Shown here: positions 1 to 9,038 of the stretch, in pieces
Layout: each line of letters begins with the position of its first letter
How positions within the stretch are numbered: the first letter of the stretch is position 1
Source: Barthelona sp. PCE
Lineage: Eukaryota; Metamonada: BaSk clade
Assembly: GCA_040285745.1 (NCBI GenBank)
Contig: JAUFOR010000004.1
Span: forward strand, 992,001-1,056,000
Direction: 5' to 3'
DNA: 64,000 nucleotides
The notes under the pieces: generated by a model
Databases searched by the model: none
The model's input: the letters and a program-made list of their open reading frames with translations, nothing else
What the model was told of the DNA's origin: nothing
Made by a program: the position numbers and the translations under genes

Positions 1-3000
1 CAAGATGCTTACAGTGGTCTTGCCACAAGTTTCACACCTCGTCCTAACTTTAGATTTACTTATGGATATGTTCATCCTGGTCTAGGAAATTCCATTACAC
101 TCAAGGTTATGGATATTCTTGAGCCTTTTACTTTTAACAAATTACCATTCTTGGGTAACGTCACATTCTATGTTGAGACCGAGAGCAAGGAGTTTAAGAT
201 CAAAGATATTCAACGTAAAGTTTTTGATTTAGGTAACTCAATCACAGTTACACCATTTGACGTTTCTAACGATAATGAAGTTTCTAATGCAGCAACTAAG
301 ATGAAACAACTTTCTAGTTCCGTTACTGGTGCAGATAAAACTGCCCTTGTTAATGAAATGCAATCATTCGCAAAGACTCTTCAGTCAGATTGGAGCACAA
401 AGACGATGGATTCAAGTTTCATTTGGCCTAACGTTTCAGAGTTAGATGTTAACGGTGTTGTTTCCAACAGTGATTCATCAAGCAATGGATTTTTGGATAT
501 TTCACCTGAAGAGATAGACAGTATGGATACTGAAGCTGTTGCAGTTGTTATAGAGTTCACATCATTGGCGGCAGCTTATGAACAAATTGGTGTTCTATCA
601 CCCACTGCGGTTGTTAGCAATCTGTTGGCATTAGGCGAGACATCAACGGGATTAATGGATACTTTGTTCAGTGTTTTAGCTGAGGCAATCAATGCAGAAT
701 CGTTTATCGACTCTGATTCCGATGCTGATTATATAATTGCTGCCAATAGTGCATTGATATTAGTTGATAACGCTATTTCAACTCTTGTTGATCGCAATCA
801 ACTTTCAGCCGAAATTTTAGATAAGGCTGTGATTTGTATTAATGCTGCAACTACAATTATTGGAGCACACTCTCTTTCAGGCAGTGAAGTTATATTCAAT
901 CAGACACAGTTTATCAGTGAAGTTTATGTAGGAACTGTTGATGCATTAGTGTCAATGGAAATTGATAGATTAAGTGTTATCAAGAGTGACACTGGTTCAG
1001 ATGACCGTGCAATTTCTGTTTCTCTAGTAACAATTCCAATGAGCAACACCCCTTTCACAGCTAAGGATGGTTTTGTTGGTGTGACTGATGTGTTCACTCT
1101 TTCAGCAGAATATGATGGTAGTGCTCTCACTATCAGTGAAACTTCAGTTGAATTGTTGAATGTTACCTTAGACTTTTCTGGTACATTTGAAAAGACAATC
1201 ACCACTTCTGATATTACAGTAATGGTTTACAACAATGAGTGGATGTCATCTGAATGTATGGTTCACAATGTTGTTGGTAATAATGAACAGGTTATTGTTG
1301 AATGCTCTGAAACTGGTACTTTCGCTGCGTTCATTACCAAGTCAATGAGCTGCGGATCGACCTTCTTTGGCGAAGACTGCGACGAGTGTGTCCGTAACCA
1401 CTACGGTGAGCACTGCGAGCCATGTCCTCTCGAATCCCCCAACGGTATCTGTGACGCCGGAATCTCCGGAACTGGTGCTCTTGTGTGTGTCTCTGACGCA
1501 TACAGCGGTGAGCTTTGTGACACTTGTAACTCCGGTTACTACGAACAGGGCTCTGCCTGTATCACATGTCCTCCCTGCGAGCGCGGTACGTGTCTTGATG
1601 GTACCGGTAACGGAACCTGTCAGTGCGAGCAGTACTTCACCGGTACTCTGTGTAACATGTGCGAGTTCGGCCGTACTGGTACTGATTGTGATGAGTGTAT
1701 CCCCAAATACTACTCATCTGAATGTATCGCGGCTGGCGCTTGTATCCACGGCACTTTGTTCGATGGCTTCAACGGCAACGGCAGCTGTGTGTGTGACGAA
1801 GGTTACACCGGCGCTGATTGTTCAGAAACCGACTCTGGTTATTATGGTCCCAACGCCGTCCCATGTCGCTCTTGCGAAAACGGCGGTACATGCGACGATG
1901 GTACTTCCGGATCAGGTATGTGTCTCTGTCCCGCAGGCTACAACCCCGGTACAAACTGTTCCACATGTATGCCCGGATATGTCGGTGCTTCTTGTGAGCT
2001 TGCCCGTGACTGCGGACCCGGTGGTGTTGTTTTTGACGGAATCACCGGAAACAACACGTGCCTTTGTGCAACTGGTTTCAACTCCAGCGCAGGTGGTGTG
2101 TGTGACGTTTGTATGAACAATCGATTCGGTGCTGCCTGTACAGTTTGTCCTTCATGCGACAACGGCCACTGTAGCGATACCGCTTCCGGTGACGGTAAGT
2201 GTATTTGCGATGAGTACTGGTCTGGTGCACTCTGCGATGAGTGCATTCCAGGTCGTCGAGGCTCAGATTGTTCCCTGTGTGTTGAGGGAGTTATAGTTGA
2301 CAGCAACGACGAATGTGTACTCTGCGATGCCGGATACTTCGGTGCAAAGTGCGAGAAGTGTCCTGCTTGTGTCCACGGAACGTGTAACGATACCATAACT
2401 GGTGACGGCATGTGCCTCTGTGAAGAGGGAACCACTGGTGGTCTTTGCGATCAAACCCTACCCGGCTACCGCATTGAGAACAATACAGTCATCAAGACAT
2501 GTCTCATCGACTGCCAGGGCAACTCTTTCTGTAACGAGTCACTTTCCGATCCTATTTGCGTGTGTCGCGCAGGCTGGTCTGGCGCTAACTGCGATGTCCC
2601 CGTCTGTAACGACTGTGCGGGTAACTGTGTTGCCCCTGACACATGCGTCTGTAGTGGTACCTTCACCGGTGCTAGCTGCGACGAATGTAAGAACGGCTGG
2701 GAAGGCGATTTGTGCGACGTTCCTATCTGTAGCTCCACGTGTGTCCACGGCACTTGCGTAGCCCCCGAGCGCTGTGAGTGCGATGCCGATTTCCGAGGTG
2801 TTCTGTGCGACGAGGCCATTCCCAAGTGCCCTATCTGCCCCACCAACGGTTTCTGCAACAAGAATAAGGAGTGCCAATGTAAGCACGGTTGGACCGGCGA
2901 TGAGTGCGATGAGCAAGTCACGTTGGATGAATCTAACTCTGTGTTCTACAAACGCATCAATAGCTTTGATTCCGAGCCTGTTTTATCAGTGATCATAGGT

Positions 3001-4848
3001 AACAGCACTTATGTTATTCTTGATGACGCTGAAATTCATCGGATCACCAATAACGAGGATGAGAAGATTTCCGAAGCACTTGAGGGTGATGTTGTTCATG
3101 TATTTGTCCAAGAAGAGTTTGCAATCTACCATGATGATGTGGTAAAGGTGTTCAGCTTCAGCGCGAAAGAATGGGAACCAGTTTCAGCTCCCTCAAACGG
3201 TGCTATCTCTATTGCTCCTAATTCAATTGGTATTGGTGTTGTTGAAGGCATCCTCTTTGTCGGTAGTAACCACGTGTTCATGGATATGCCTTCAATGAAT
3301 CTTTCAACTGTGAACATCACCGATAGTCCGAACCTCGGTCCATCTGCGATCTTTGATGCAAAGTCAGCCAGGCAAAGCAATGTTGTAGTACACGCTGACA
3401 CCCAGCTCAAGCTTTACGGGTACCTTCCGAATAATAGATGGGTTACTTATGATCCCATCGATATAGAGTGTCCTGCCATTTCAGTGAACATATTTGACAA
3501 CGATGTCATTATCGTGTGTCCCACATTGAATGCAACACACGCTGCCATTGTTAACGTCTCTGAAAACTCACATACCATTGAGTACATTCAGACTGACACC
3601 ACTCTTCTGAGTGCAGGTCACCTCACCATTGACGATGATGGATTAACCATTGTCGGCCAACACTCCACCACGACCATTGGCACTAAGCCTCCTGTCGAGG
3701 TTGATCCGTTCGCTGTCGAGGCAACTGCTCCTCAAACCGTTTCTGGTGATATTCTTGTTTCTTACGATGGCGATCTCTTCATCGTAAGTGACACTATGCC
3801 TTACATGAAGCGCTACGTCGAGGCTGACGACCGATGGGATGAGTACACCATGTCCGTGACAACAACCGCAACCGACTTCATCGGCAATTGCGCAGCATCA
3901 CGTGCATCTACCACCGGTACCACGACACGCATTGTATGTGTAGATGCCGACCAGAAGGCAACACTTCAGGTACTCACAGTCGATTGGGAACTTTCAACAA
4001 TTTACATGGACTCGATCCCCATCGCTTCCGATGTTGCAGAGCTCTCCGACGCCTCCCTCGCTGCCTCCGAAACGCACTTCTTCATCATGGGTAAGACTGC
4101 GCACTCATCGCTCCTCTTCAAGATCGATAATGTGTTCATGAGCACTCTCACAGTCTCTCTCAAGGATACAGTTCCTGCCGCCGCATCAACGATCGTCGTT
4201 GATGATGACATTTACATGTTCGGTGGTAAGCCCGTAACTCAGGTGATGTACGTAGTCAACACTCGCTCAGGTGTCGTCACCAAGAATGACGTTAATGACG
4301 CGCATGTCGCGTTCGCTGGTCTCACTGGTGGTTGGAAATTTGGCTCTAAGCTCGCCACATACGGCACGAACCCCGTCACCGGTACAACTGTTGGTTTCGT
4401 TATTGATACTGAAACACTCGACGTTCTGCGTCTGCCCGCTGAACTCGGTGGTGTGTCCCTTGATGGAAAGGTTGTTAAATCCCTCGGTCCTCGTACTGGG
4501 GGCTCCGCCCTCGTGCTCCTGGCTGACGACATGGCTGGAACCAACCCTTCCGTTGTTGAGTTCACGTTCTATGATGTGTGCGGTGTCCAGTCGTCATCTG
4601 GATCCGTGTGTAACGTCGAGACCGGTACTTATGTCACCGATCCTGAACCCGAACCTGAGGAGGAGACTTCATACTTCGGCATCGTGTTGATCGTCATATT
4701 TATCAGCATCTTTGTTATTGGTGCTATATATATGAATAAGAAGGTTGAGGAAAAGCCTGAAATGGATATGTTTGCACCTAACTTTATGGAGATGGAGCCA
4801 ACCCAGTCTGGAGTTCCGTTCAATGTCTACCAAAGTACATCATTGTAA
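1..4848 (+). CDS. Large single-pass surface protein: GPS-like module, EGF array, kelch-like region (5' partial)
   Basis: The frame is open from the first base of the window, so the start lies upstream; the ATG at 109 is internal. At about 1228-1350 there is a GPS-like motif (a Trp, a Cys four residues later, a second Cys and a closing TGTFAAF), as found next to REJ or GAIN domains of polycystin-type proteins. The usual cleavage tripeptide (His-Leu-Thr/Ser) is absent, so self-cleavage is doubtful. From about 1351 to 2916 comes a dense array of laminin/tenascin-type EGF repeats. From about 2930 to 4590 follows a beta-rich region with kelch-like pieces (DDIYMFGG). A single membrane span at about 4669-4731 and a short tail of about 38 residues end the protein. 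It is probably a surface adhesin or receptor; the ligand is unknown. Base composition changes sharply at about 1340. Confidence 0.85.
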   Translation, partial: QDAYSGLATSFTPRPNFRFTYGYVHPGLGNSITLKVMDILEPFTFNKLPFLGNVTFYVETESKEFKIKDIQRKVFDLGNSITVTPFDVSNDNEVSNAATKMKQLSSSVTGADKTALVNEMQSFAKTLQSDWSTKTMDSSFIWPNVSELDVNGVVSNSDSSSNGFLDISPEEIDSMDTEAVAVVIEFTSLAAAYEQIGVLSPTAVVSNLLALGETSTGLMDTLFSVLAEAINAESFIDSDSDADYIIAANSALILVDNAISTLVDRNQLSAEILDKAVICINAATTIIGAHSLSGSEVIFNQTQFISEVYVGTVDALVSMEIDRLSVIKSDTGSDDRAISVSLVTIPMSNTPFTAKDGFVGVTDVFTLSAEYDGSALTISETSVELLNVTLDFSGTFEKTITTSDITVMVYNNEWMSSECMVHNVVGNNEQVIVECSETGTFAAFITKSMSCGSTFFGEDCDECVRNHYGEHCEPCPLESPNGICDAGISGTGALVCVSDAYSGELCDTCNSGYYEQGSACITCPPCERGTCLDGTGNGTCQCEQYFTGTLCNMCEFGRTGTDCDECIPKYYSSECIAAGACIHGTLFDGFNGNGSCVCDEGYTGADCSETDSGYYGPNAVPCRSCENGGTCDDGTSGSGMCLCPAGYNPGTNCSTCMPGYVGASCELARDCGPGGVVFDGITGNNTCLCATGFNSSAGGVCDVCMNNRFGAACTVCPSCDNGHCSDTASGDGKCICDEYWSGALCDECIPGRRGSDCSLCVEGVIVDSNDECVLCDAGYFGAKCEKCPACVHGTCNDTITGDGMCLCEEGTTGGLCDQTLPGYRIENNTVIKTCLIDCQGNSFCNESLSDPICVCRAGWSGANCDVPVCNDCAGNCVAPDTCVCSGTFTGASCDECKNGWEGDLCDVPICSSTCVHGTCVAPERCECDADFRGVLCDEAIPKCPICPTNGFCNKNKECQCKHGWTGDECDEQVTLDESNSVFYKRINSFDSEPVLSVIIGNSTYVILDDAEIHRITNNEDEKISEALEGDVVHVFVQEEFAIYHDDVVKVFSFSAKEWEPVSAPSNGAISIAPNSIGIGVVEGILFVGSNHVFMDMPSMNLSTVNITDSPNLGPSAIFDAKSARQSNVVVHADTQLKLYGYLPNNRWVTYDPIDIECPAISVNIFDNDVIIVCPTLNATHAAIVNVSENSHTIEYIQTDTTLLSAGHLTIDDDGLTIVGQHSTTTIGTKPPVEVDPFAVEATAPQTVSGDILVSYDGDLFIVSDTMPYMKRYVEADDRWDEYTMSVTTTATDFIGNCAASRASTTGTTTRIVCVDADQKATLQVLTVDWELSTIYMDSIPIASDVAELSDASLAASETHFFIMGKTAHSSLLFKIDNVFMSTLTVSLKDTVPAAASTIVVDDDIYMFGGKPVTQVMYVVNTRSGVVTKNDVNDAHVAFAGLTGGWKFGSKLATYGTNPVTGTTVGFVIDTETLDVLRLPAELGGVSLDGKVVKSLGPRTGGSALVLLADDMAGTNPSVVEFTFYDVCGVQSSSGSVCNVETGTYVTDPEPEPEEETSYFGIVLIVIFISIFVIGAIYMNKKVEEKPEMDMFAPNFMEMEPTQSGVPFNVYQSTSL

Positions 4849-4876
4849 TATTTGAAATAAAATAAAATCGAAATCT

Positions 4877-5497
4877 TTACATTTTTTTGGGTAAAGTTTT
4901 TCTCCTTTTAGGTTTCTTCTCCTTTGGTGTGAACGACGGGGCGAGTTCCATGGTTTCTTTATCAGATATTGTCTCATATTCACTTGTTGACTCAATTTCA
5001 CTATGAGATACAAATACAGTACTTTCATCGTCTGGAAGACCTACTGTAGAACTAAGAATCACAGGCGCAGCACGTGGTTTTCTGGCAATGGGGGTAACTG
5101 AATCTTCTGGATTACCAGTATTAAATTCAATTGCTTGAATTTTCTGATGTGTTTGTGTTTTGTTTGAGATAAGATTAGCTTCTAGGTCATCAAATCTCTT
5201 CTCAAACATGTCCAATTTGGAACAAATTCTGTCTATTTGTGATAACTGAGATGATTGTGTGGCAACTTTAACAAGATCACTTACCTGCTTCTTAAGTCGG
5301 TCTATTTCAGCTTCCTTCTCCGCTATACATTCAACAGCTTCTTCGGCGGCCTTCTTTTTGTTCACATAGCGTGCTTGAATCGTGAAAACTTCTACTTCAT
5401 CGCTAAGACAACGCATTTCGTTTGTTTTATCCCTAAACTGCTCCAGCTGCTGTTGAAGAGCGGCATAAGTCTCGTTGATTTGATCGAGTTGACTCAT
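4877..5497 (-). CDS. Hypothetical coiled-coil protein
   Basis: A 206-residue protein starting MSQLDQINETY. The frame continues ten codons upstream, but this ATG opens directly into the heptad-rich region, so I prefer it. Residues 1 to about 125 look like two coiled-coil blocks rich in Leu, Gln, Glu and Lys, split near a basic KKKAAEEAVE stretch. The C-terminal part is Ser/Glu-rich and disordered and ends in a strongly basic run (KEKKPKRRK) that could act as a nuclear signal or bind nucleic acid. It converges on the surface-protein gene with a 28-nt gap, and its start is 211 nt from the kleisin gene on the other strand, so the two probably share a promoter region. I recognise no family. Confidence 0.7.
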   Translation of the reverse strand: MSQLDQINETYAALQQQLEQFRDKTNEMRCLSDEVEVFTIQARYVNKKKAAEEAVECIAEKEAEIDRLKKQVSDLVKVATQSSQLSQIDRICSKLDMFEKRFDDLEANLISNKTQTHQKIQAIEFNTGNPEDSVTPIARKPRAAPVILSSTVGLPDDESTVFVSHSEIESTSEYETISDKETMELAPSFTPKEKKPKRRKTLPKKM

Positions 5498-5708
5498 TAT
5501 AAGAAGCCCACTATGAAATGAGAACAAAAGACATATAGCAGGTGGAAGATGTTTGGTGCGTTTATAGTTGGGTGTAATATTGTGTTTCTGAAGCAGTTTG
5601 CTGGTGAAAGTGTTAAAAAAGACAGTGCGTAAAAACCTGTTTTCGTTGCCTATCGTTTTGCTTTACTTTTTATCCCCCTTTTCATCCTATAACTCCGTTA
5701 TTACAAGA

Positions 5709-7097
5709 ATGCACTTCAATTTCGAGCTATTCTTGAACGAAAATTCACGTCAGCTAAAGGCAATTTGGAATGCCCATCAAAACAAGGATAAACTCAGCAA
5801 TCGCATTATTAATAATGCTCAAATTGCAGATTTAGTGTATGATATGAACTATAAAACGAAATAACTAACACATAGTAAGACTTTGCATGATGAAGAGAAT
5901 CTTCCGATACATATGTGCGCATATATGCTTCAAGGTCTTATTAACCTGCAAAGTAAGCGGGTTACAAAATTGTATAAGCTTGCAACTCAAGCATATGAGA
6001 ACATTCTCCTGAGCCAATCTTCTAGCTTTAAGAAAGCAAAGAAGAAGTCCTCAAAATCGCACGTAACACGCAGGAAGAAACCCAAGTCAAACGTTGAGAG
6101 TATGGAAAAAGCAATAGAACTGGAAAAACAGGGTGATTTACTCGATCTTGACAACTTTCTGGATGATATTGAGATGTTACGTACTAGAAACCAAGAACAA
6201 TCCGGCCTCAACAACATGAACTTCCTTGATATGCTAAATGCAGGGAATTTTTTGAGTATGACGAATCCAAATGACGAGATGGATGCACTAACGGTTAATA
6301 GCGATCAACAAGTTATAAATCTTCCTGATTTCCCAACACTGGACGGTATGCCCGAACTTCCTTCAATGAATGAATTTGTCACAGGTTTGCCAGATTTACC
6401 TTCACTTGATATGCAACAAGTTGAAATACCTCAACCTCAACTTGACCGTTCTGTCATCATACAGCGCCGTAAAAAGCGCGTTTCAATGGATTTCAATGTT
6501 AATATAGATCCAAAAACCTTCAACAAATATATCACAAAAACAGGGCAAACGTTGCGAAATTTTTCGCTCCCAAACAAGGCACAGGCGACATTTATCCACC
6601 CGTTCATCACGTTTTACCACTTCGGAGCGGACCTTACCGAACAGGAGATTAGTATTTCACGTACAACAATTGAAAAGCTCCGTAATGAAAGTTCAGGTGA
6701 GGTTAGAAAAAGCGATTCCCATATCTCATTCCGCAACAGCAGTCAACACAGCGATGTCAGCGAAGTCAGTAACATCAGCGCTCCTCTTTTAGACATAGAA
6801 ATTCCGGAGCTACCAGACCTAATGCAAGATTTTCCTTCTTTCACAGGATTGCCCAATGATAGACAATCCAGTAATGATAACATTCTAGCGCATTGTAGTG
6901 TTGGCGTTGAATCTAGTATTCGGCTTAGCGGTGTTGAGACCAGAACAATTGCAGCTAAACACTTTTATAATCTCCTGGTTTATGCCTCAAGTGGGACTGC
7001 TGTTATCACAAGATACACAAACAGCGACGTCTACTTCAAGCGTGTCATCGATGACGATGATGCAGAGATATTGGATAGCGCTTTAGGAGAGTACTAA
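5709..7097 (+). CDS. Cohesin-type kleisin (Rad21/Scc1/Rec8 family), split by one intron
   Basis: Exons 5709-5836 and 5876-7097 join into a 449-residue protein. Exon 1 carries the kleisin N-terminal signature (RQLKAIWNAH ... KDKLSNRII), which contacts the SMC3 neck in known cohesins. Exon 2 continues it in frame with LPIHMCAYMLQGLINLQSKRV, matching the family pattern 'LLLGVVRIYHRK'. The C-terminal winged helix that binds the SMC1 head is visible at the end (TIAAKHFYNLLVYASSG). The middle is disordered, with many LPDLPSL/LPDFPTL-like short motifs and a basic IQRRKKRV patch. I cannot tell the mitotic Rad21 from the meiotic Rec8 paralogue. Without splicing the frame stops at 5864 and the winged-helix half would have no ATG near it. 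The stop codon overlaps the 3' end of the convergent neighbour. Confidence 0.85.
5837..5875 (+). other. Spliceosomal intron, 39 nt, in the kleisin gene
   Basis: It begins GTATGA and ends ACTAACACATAG. Removing these 39 nt joins the two halves of the kleisin N-terminal domain in frame (phase 2 junction, Val codon). The ACTAAC branch site lies immediately next to the 3' AG, the fused branch/acceptor arrangement described in Trichomonas and Giardia. No other intron was needed to explain any gene in the window. Confidence 0.82.
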
Positions 7098-8008
7098 ACA
7101 TCAGGCAGAAATAAAGATTTTTCAACTTCAATTGTAATTTCACTAATTTCAGTGTCAGTGTCAGTGTCAGTGTCATCGAATAAATTTTCTGCTGAACTTG
7201 GTAATATATCGCTCTCAATAGCAAAAGTAGATTGCCCTAACAATTTGCTATCACTTGGGTGTCTTGAAATCGGTGTTTGCGGAACAATAACGTTCGAATT
7301 ATGCAGGGCAACGGTGCCCAAAGTCATATCATCGAAAGTATCAATCTTCTTACTGACCCCATCTCTGTTAATATAATGAATAGTGACAGCAAGTGAACAA
7401 CCTAACAATGGAAATATGAACCACATGGTGCCCTTACCAGAGAACAACCATGTCAAAAAGAGCAAGATATTAACTATAAAAGATGTTGTACAATGACACC
7501 AAAGACCAATATACTCTGGTTTCTTTTGAACTATTAAATGTATGAGAATTGCAATGAGCCACATGCCGACTGGGTATATGAACCATGGGAAGTGGTGTGG
7601 GTTGACACAGAGCCATGTTAAGACAAGCATTACTGATATTGTTACAAAAAAACTGCAATGACTTAAGAATGATCGAGAAATTCCTCGTTTTGAAGGTGTC
7701 ATGTCGAGGAAACGATGTGATAGAACAGCACCACCCCATGGAAGTGCAACATGCATGTACCATGGGTATATGCTTTCCGAAATTTGCCAAATAAAAAGAA
7801 GACTTGCAATTGTGAAGAGATAAACGGCAAAATGAGTCTTGAATGCTCTAGATGTGTAGTAATCCCGTGGACATGTAACCATAACCATTCCCCCAGCTCC
7901 AGGATCCTCAAAACCTCTCATATTTGGATATTTCAATTCATGCTGTTGAATTTTTCCTGTACTATGGTCCCCAATGCTGTCTGAAAACTTAAAATCAGTT
8001 TCAGACAT
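7094..8008 (-). CDS. Multi-span membrane protein with three 2TM-like repeats
   Basis: A 304-residue protein. After a cytosolic N-terminus of about 55 residues, six hydrophobic helices fall into three pairs. In each pair the loop carries an aromatic motif before the second helix: YPWYMHVALPWGG, FPWFIYPVGMW, MWFIFPLLG. That is the look of the bacterial and protist '2TM domain' family, whose function is unknown. The acidic, Ser/Thr-rich C-terminal tail contains an Asp-Thr run encoded by four perfect copies of a 6-nt unit at 7151-7174. Its stop codon overlaps that of the kleisin gene. It is related in layout to the gene at 10855-11811. A 7-bp dyad sits just upstream of the ATG. The 2TM link is from pattern only. 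Confidence 0.72.
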   Translation of the reverse strand: MSETDFKFSDSIGDHSTGKIQQHELKYPNMRGFEDPGAGGMVMVTCPRDYYTSRAFKTHFAVYLFTIASLLFIWQISESIYPWYMHVALPWGGAVLSHRFLDMTPSKRGISRSFLSHCSFFVTISVMLVLTWLCVNPHHFPWFIYPVGMWLIAILIHLIVQKKPEYIGLWCHCTTSFIVNILLFLTWLFSGKGTMWFIFPLLGCSLAVTIHYINRDGVSKKIDTFDDMTLGTVALHNSNVIVPQTPISRHPSDSKLLGQSTFAIESDILPSSAENLFDDTDTDTDTEISEITIEVEKSLFLPDV

Positions 8009-8539
8009 GTTAATGAGGTGTTATATTCTAAAACACCTTATTCATTTGAATATCAAGTATTTTGTTTTAATATGAGCACAAGTGTCTGATTATAGGATGG
8101 TTAAATGTTGTTATGGGGTATTTTTTTTTTTTAAATCAATTTTCAAGACTTACATTAACTTTGTGCACTTAGGGGAACCGTAGATTCAGTTTTAAGTTGT
8201 CCACATGAATATAAATTGGGAGATTTAGCATACAAAGCATTTAAGTAAGAAAGTACACTAAGTAACGTTTTACTTTAACATCACTTTCGTTAATCAGTGT
8301 TTGTATTATTAAAGGGCCAGTTTTTGGACAAATTAGAACACATGCTGCATTTTACTATAACCGGCAACATTTTTGTGAGCGTGGTTTTTGCATATTTGGC
8401 ATATGAAATAGCTTCTAAGCACAGTAAATATAACATCATTGAATGATAGATATTCGATGGATTGATGGAACACTAGTAATAATGTTTTCACAATATAAAC
8501 CATTTTCAACTGTTTACAACATAATTGCTAACGGTAATA
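8009..8539. other. Intergenic region, 531 nt
   Basis: Divergent spacer between a minus-strand membrane protein and a plus-strand small membrane protein. It holds a dyad at 8016-8038 and a run of 12 T at 8121-8132. I see no RNA gene or convincing reading frame. Confidence 0.6.
8016..8038. promoter_or_regulatory. Dyad AGGTGTT/AACACCT upstream of the 2TM-like gene
   Basis: Perfect 7-bp arms (8016-8022 and 8032-8038) with a 9-nt loop lie 7 nt from the ATG of the minus-strand gene. The ACACC core returns upstream of other membrane-protein genes (14494-14521, 20342-20372). It could be a protein-binding dyad or a hairpin in the mRNA leader. Confidence 0.3.
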
Positions 8540-8977
8540 ATGCGATTTGTCAACCATCAGAAGACATTGTTTTATTCTCTCATCTTTCAAGCAATACTTT
8601 TCCCGTTAATATCTGTGAGTGTTGCTCTTTATGATTCAGATTATCACGCAGTTGAATTATACTACGCACATAACGTTTCTATCATACTATTATTCCTTGC
8701 ATACAGAAAACCGAACAAAATGTTTTTAATGTTAGCTTTAGCCTTTTCATTTATATTTGGTATGATTGCATGCGGTCAGCTTTGTCAGAGTTATGGGCTC
8801 TCACGTATCTCTTGGAAACATATTATGGAAAACAAAGGATCACCACCAGTTTTCAATCAGTATAGTAACAGTGCTTTTTTTGCTAACGCTAGTATGATTA
8901 TAGTGTTTGCATATGCAGCTCCTCTCTTTTCACTATCATCAATGTATTTGTTTGAGCTTCAGGCTTCATCAAAATAA
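8540..8977 (+). CDS. Small polytopic membrane protein, unknown
   Basis: A 145-residue protein starting MRFVNHQKTLFY at the first ATG of this frame; the open frame extends only five codons further upstream. Four hydrophobic segments are visible: around FYSLIFQAILFPLIS, the ISIILLFLAY area, MLALAFSFIFGMIACG, and the last one near FANASMIIVFAYAAPLF. The loop before the last span (NKGSPPVFNQYSNS) is polar. The spacing is roughly like a tetraspan family, but I cannot place it in a known one. It converges on the thioesterase gene with a 61-nt gap. Confidence 0.6.
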   Translation: MRFVNHQKTLFYSLIFQAILFPLISVSVALYDSDYHAVELYYAHNVSIILLFLAYRKPNKMFLMLALAFSFIFGMIACGQLCQSYGLSRISWKHIMENKGSPPVFNQYSNSAFFANASMIIVFAYAAPLFSLSSMYLFELQASSK

Positions 8978-9038
8978 TCTGTATTTAATTAATTCACAGA
9001 AGCATCATTCAATTAATGAATAATTTAAAATATTTACA

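Noticed and set aside
1367-2116. 249-codon plus-strand frame inside the EGF array
   Set aside because: It is a Val/Thr/Ser-rich frame shadow of the cysteine-rich gene; codon periodicity and domains fit the main frame.
1938-2921. Several minus-strand frames opposite the EGF array
   Set aside because: Open because the sense strand has few TTA/CTA/TCA codons in its GC-rich part; no start context or domain supports them.
7151-7174. Short tandem AGTGTC repeats considered as a repeat element
   Set aside because: Only four copies, inside a gene, encoding an Asp-Thr run; ordinary coding microsatellite.
8443-8634. 63-codon frame overlapping the start of the small membrane-protein gene
   Set aside because: No hydrophobic or domain pattern; it overlaps the better supported frame at 8540-8977.
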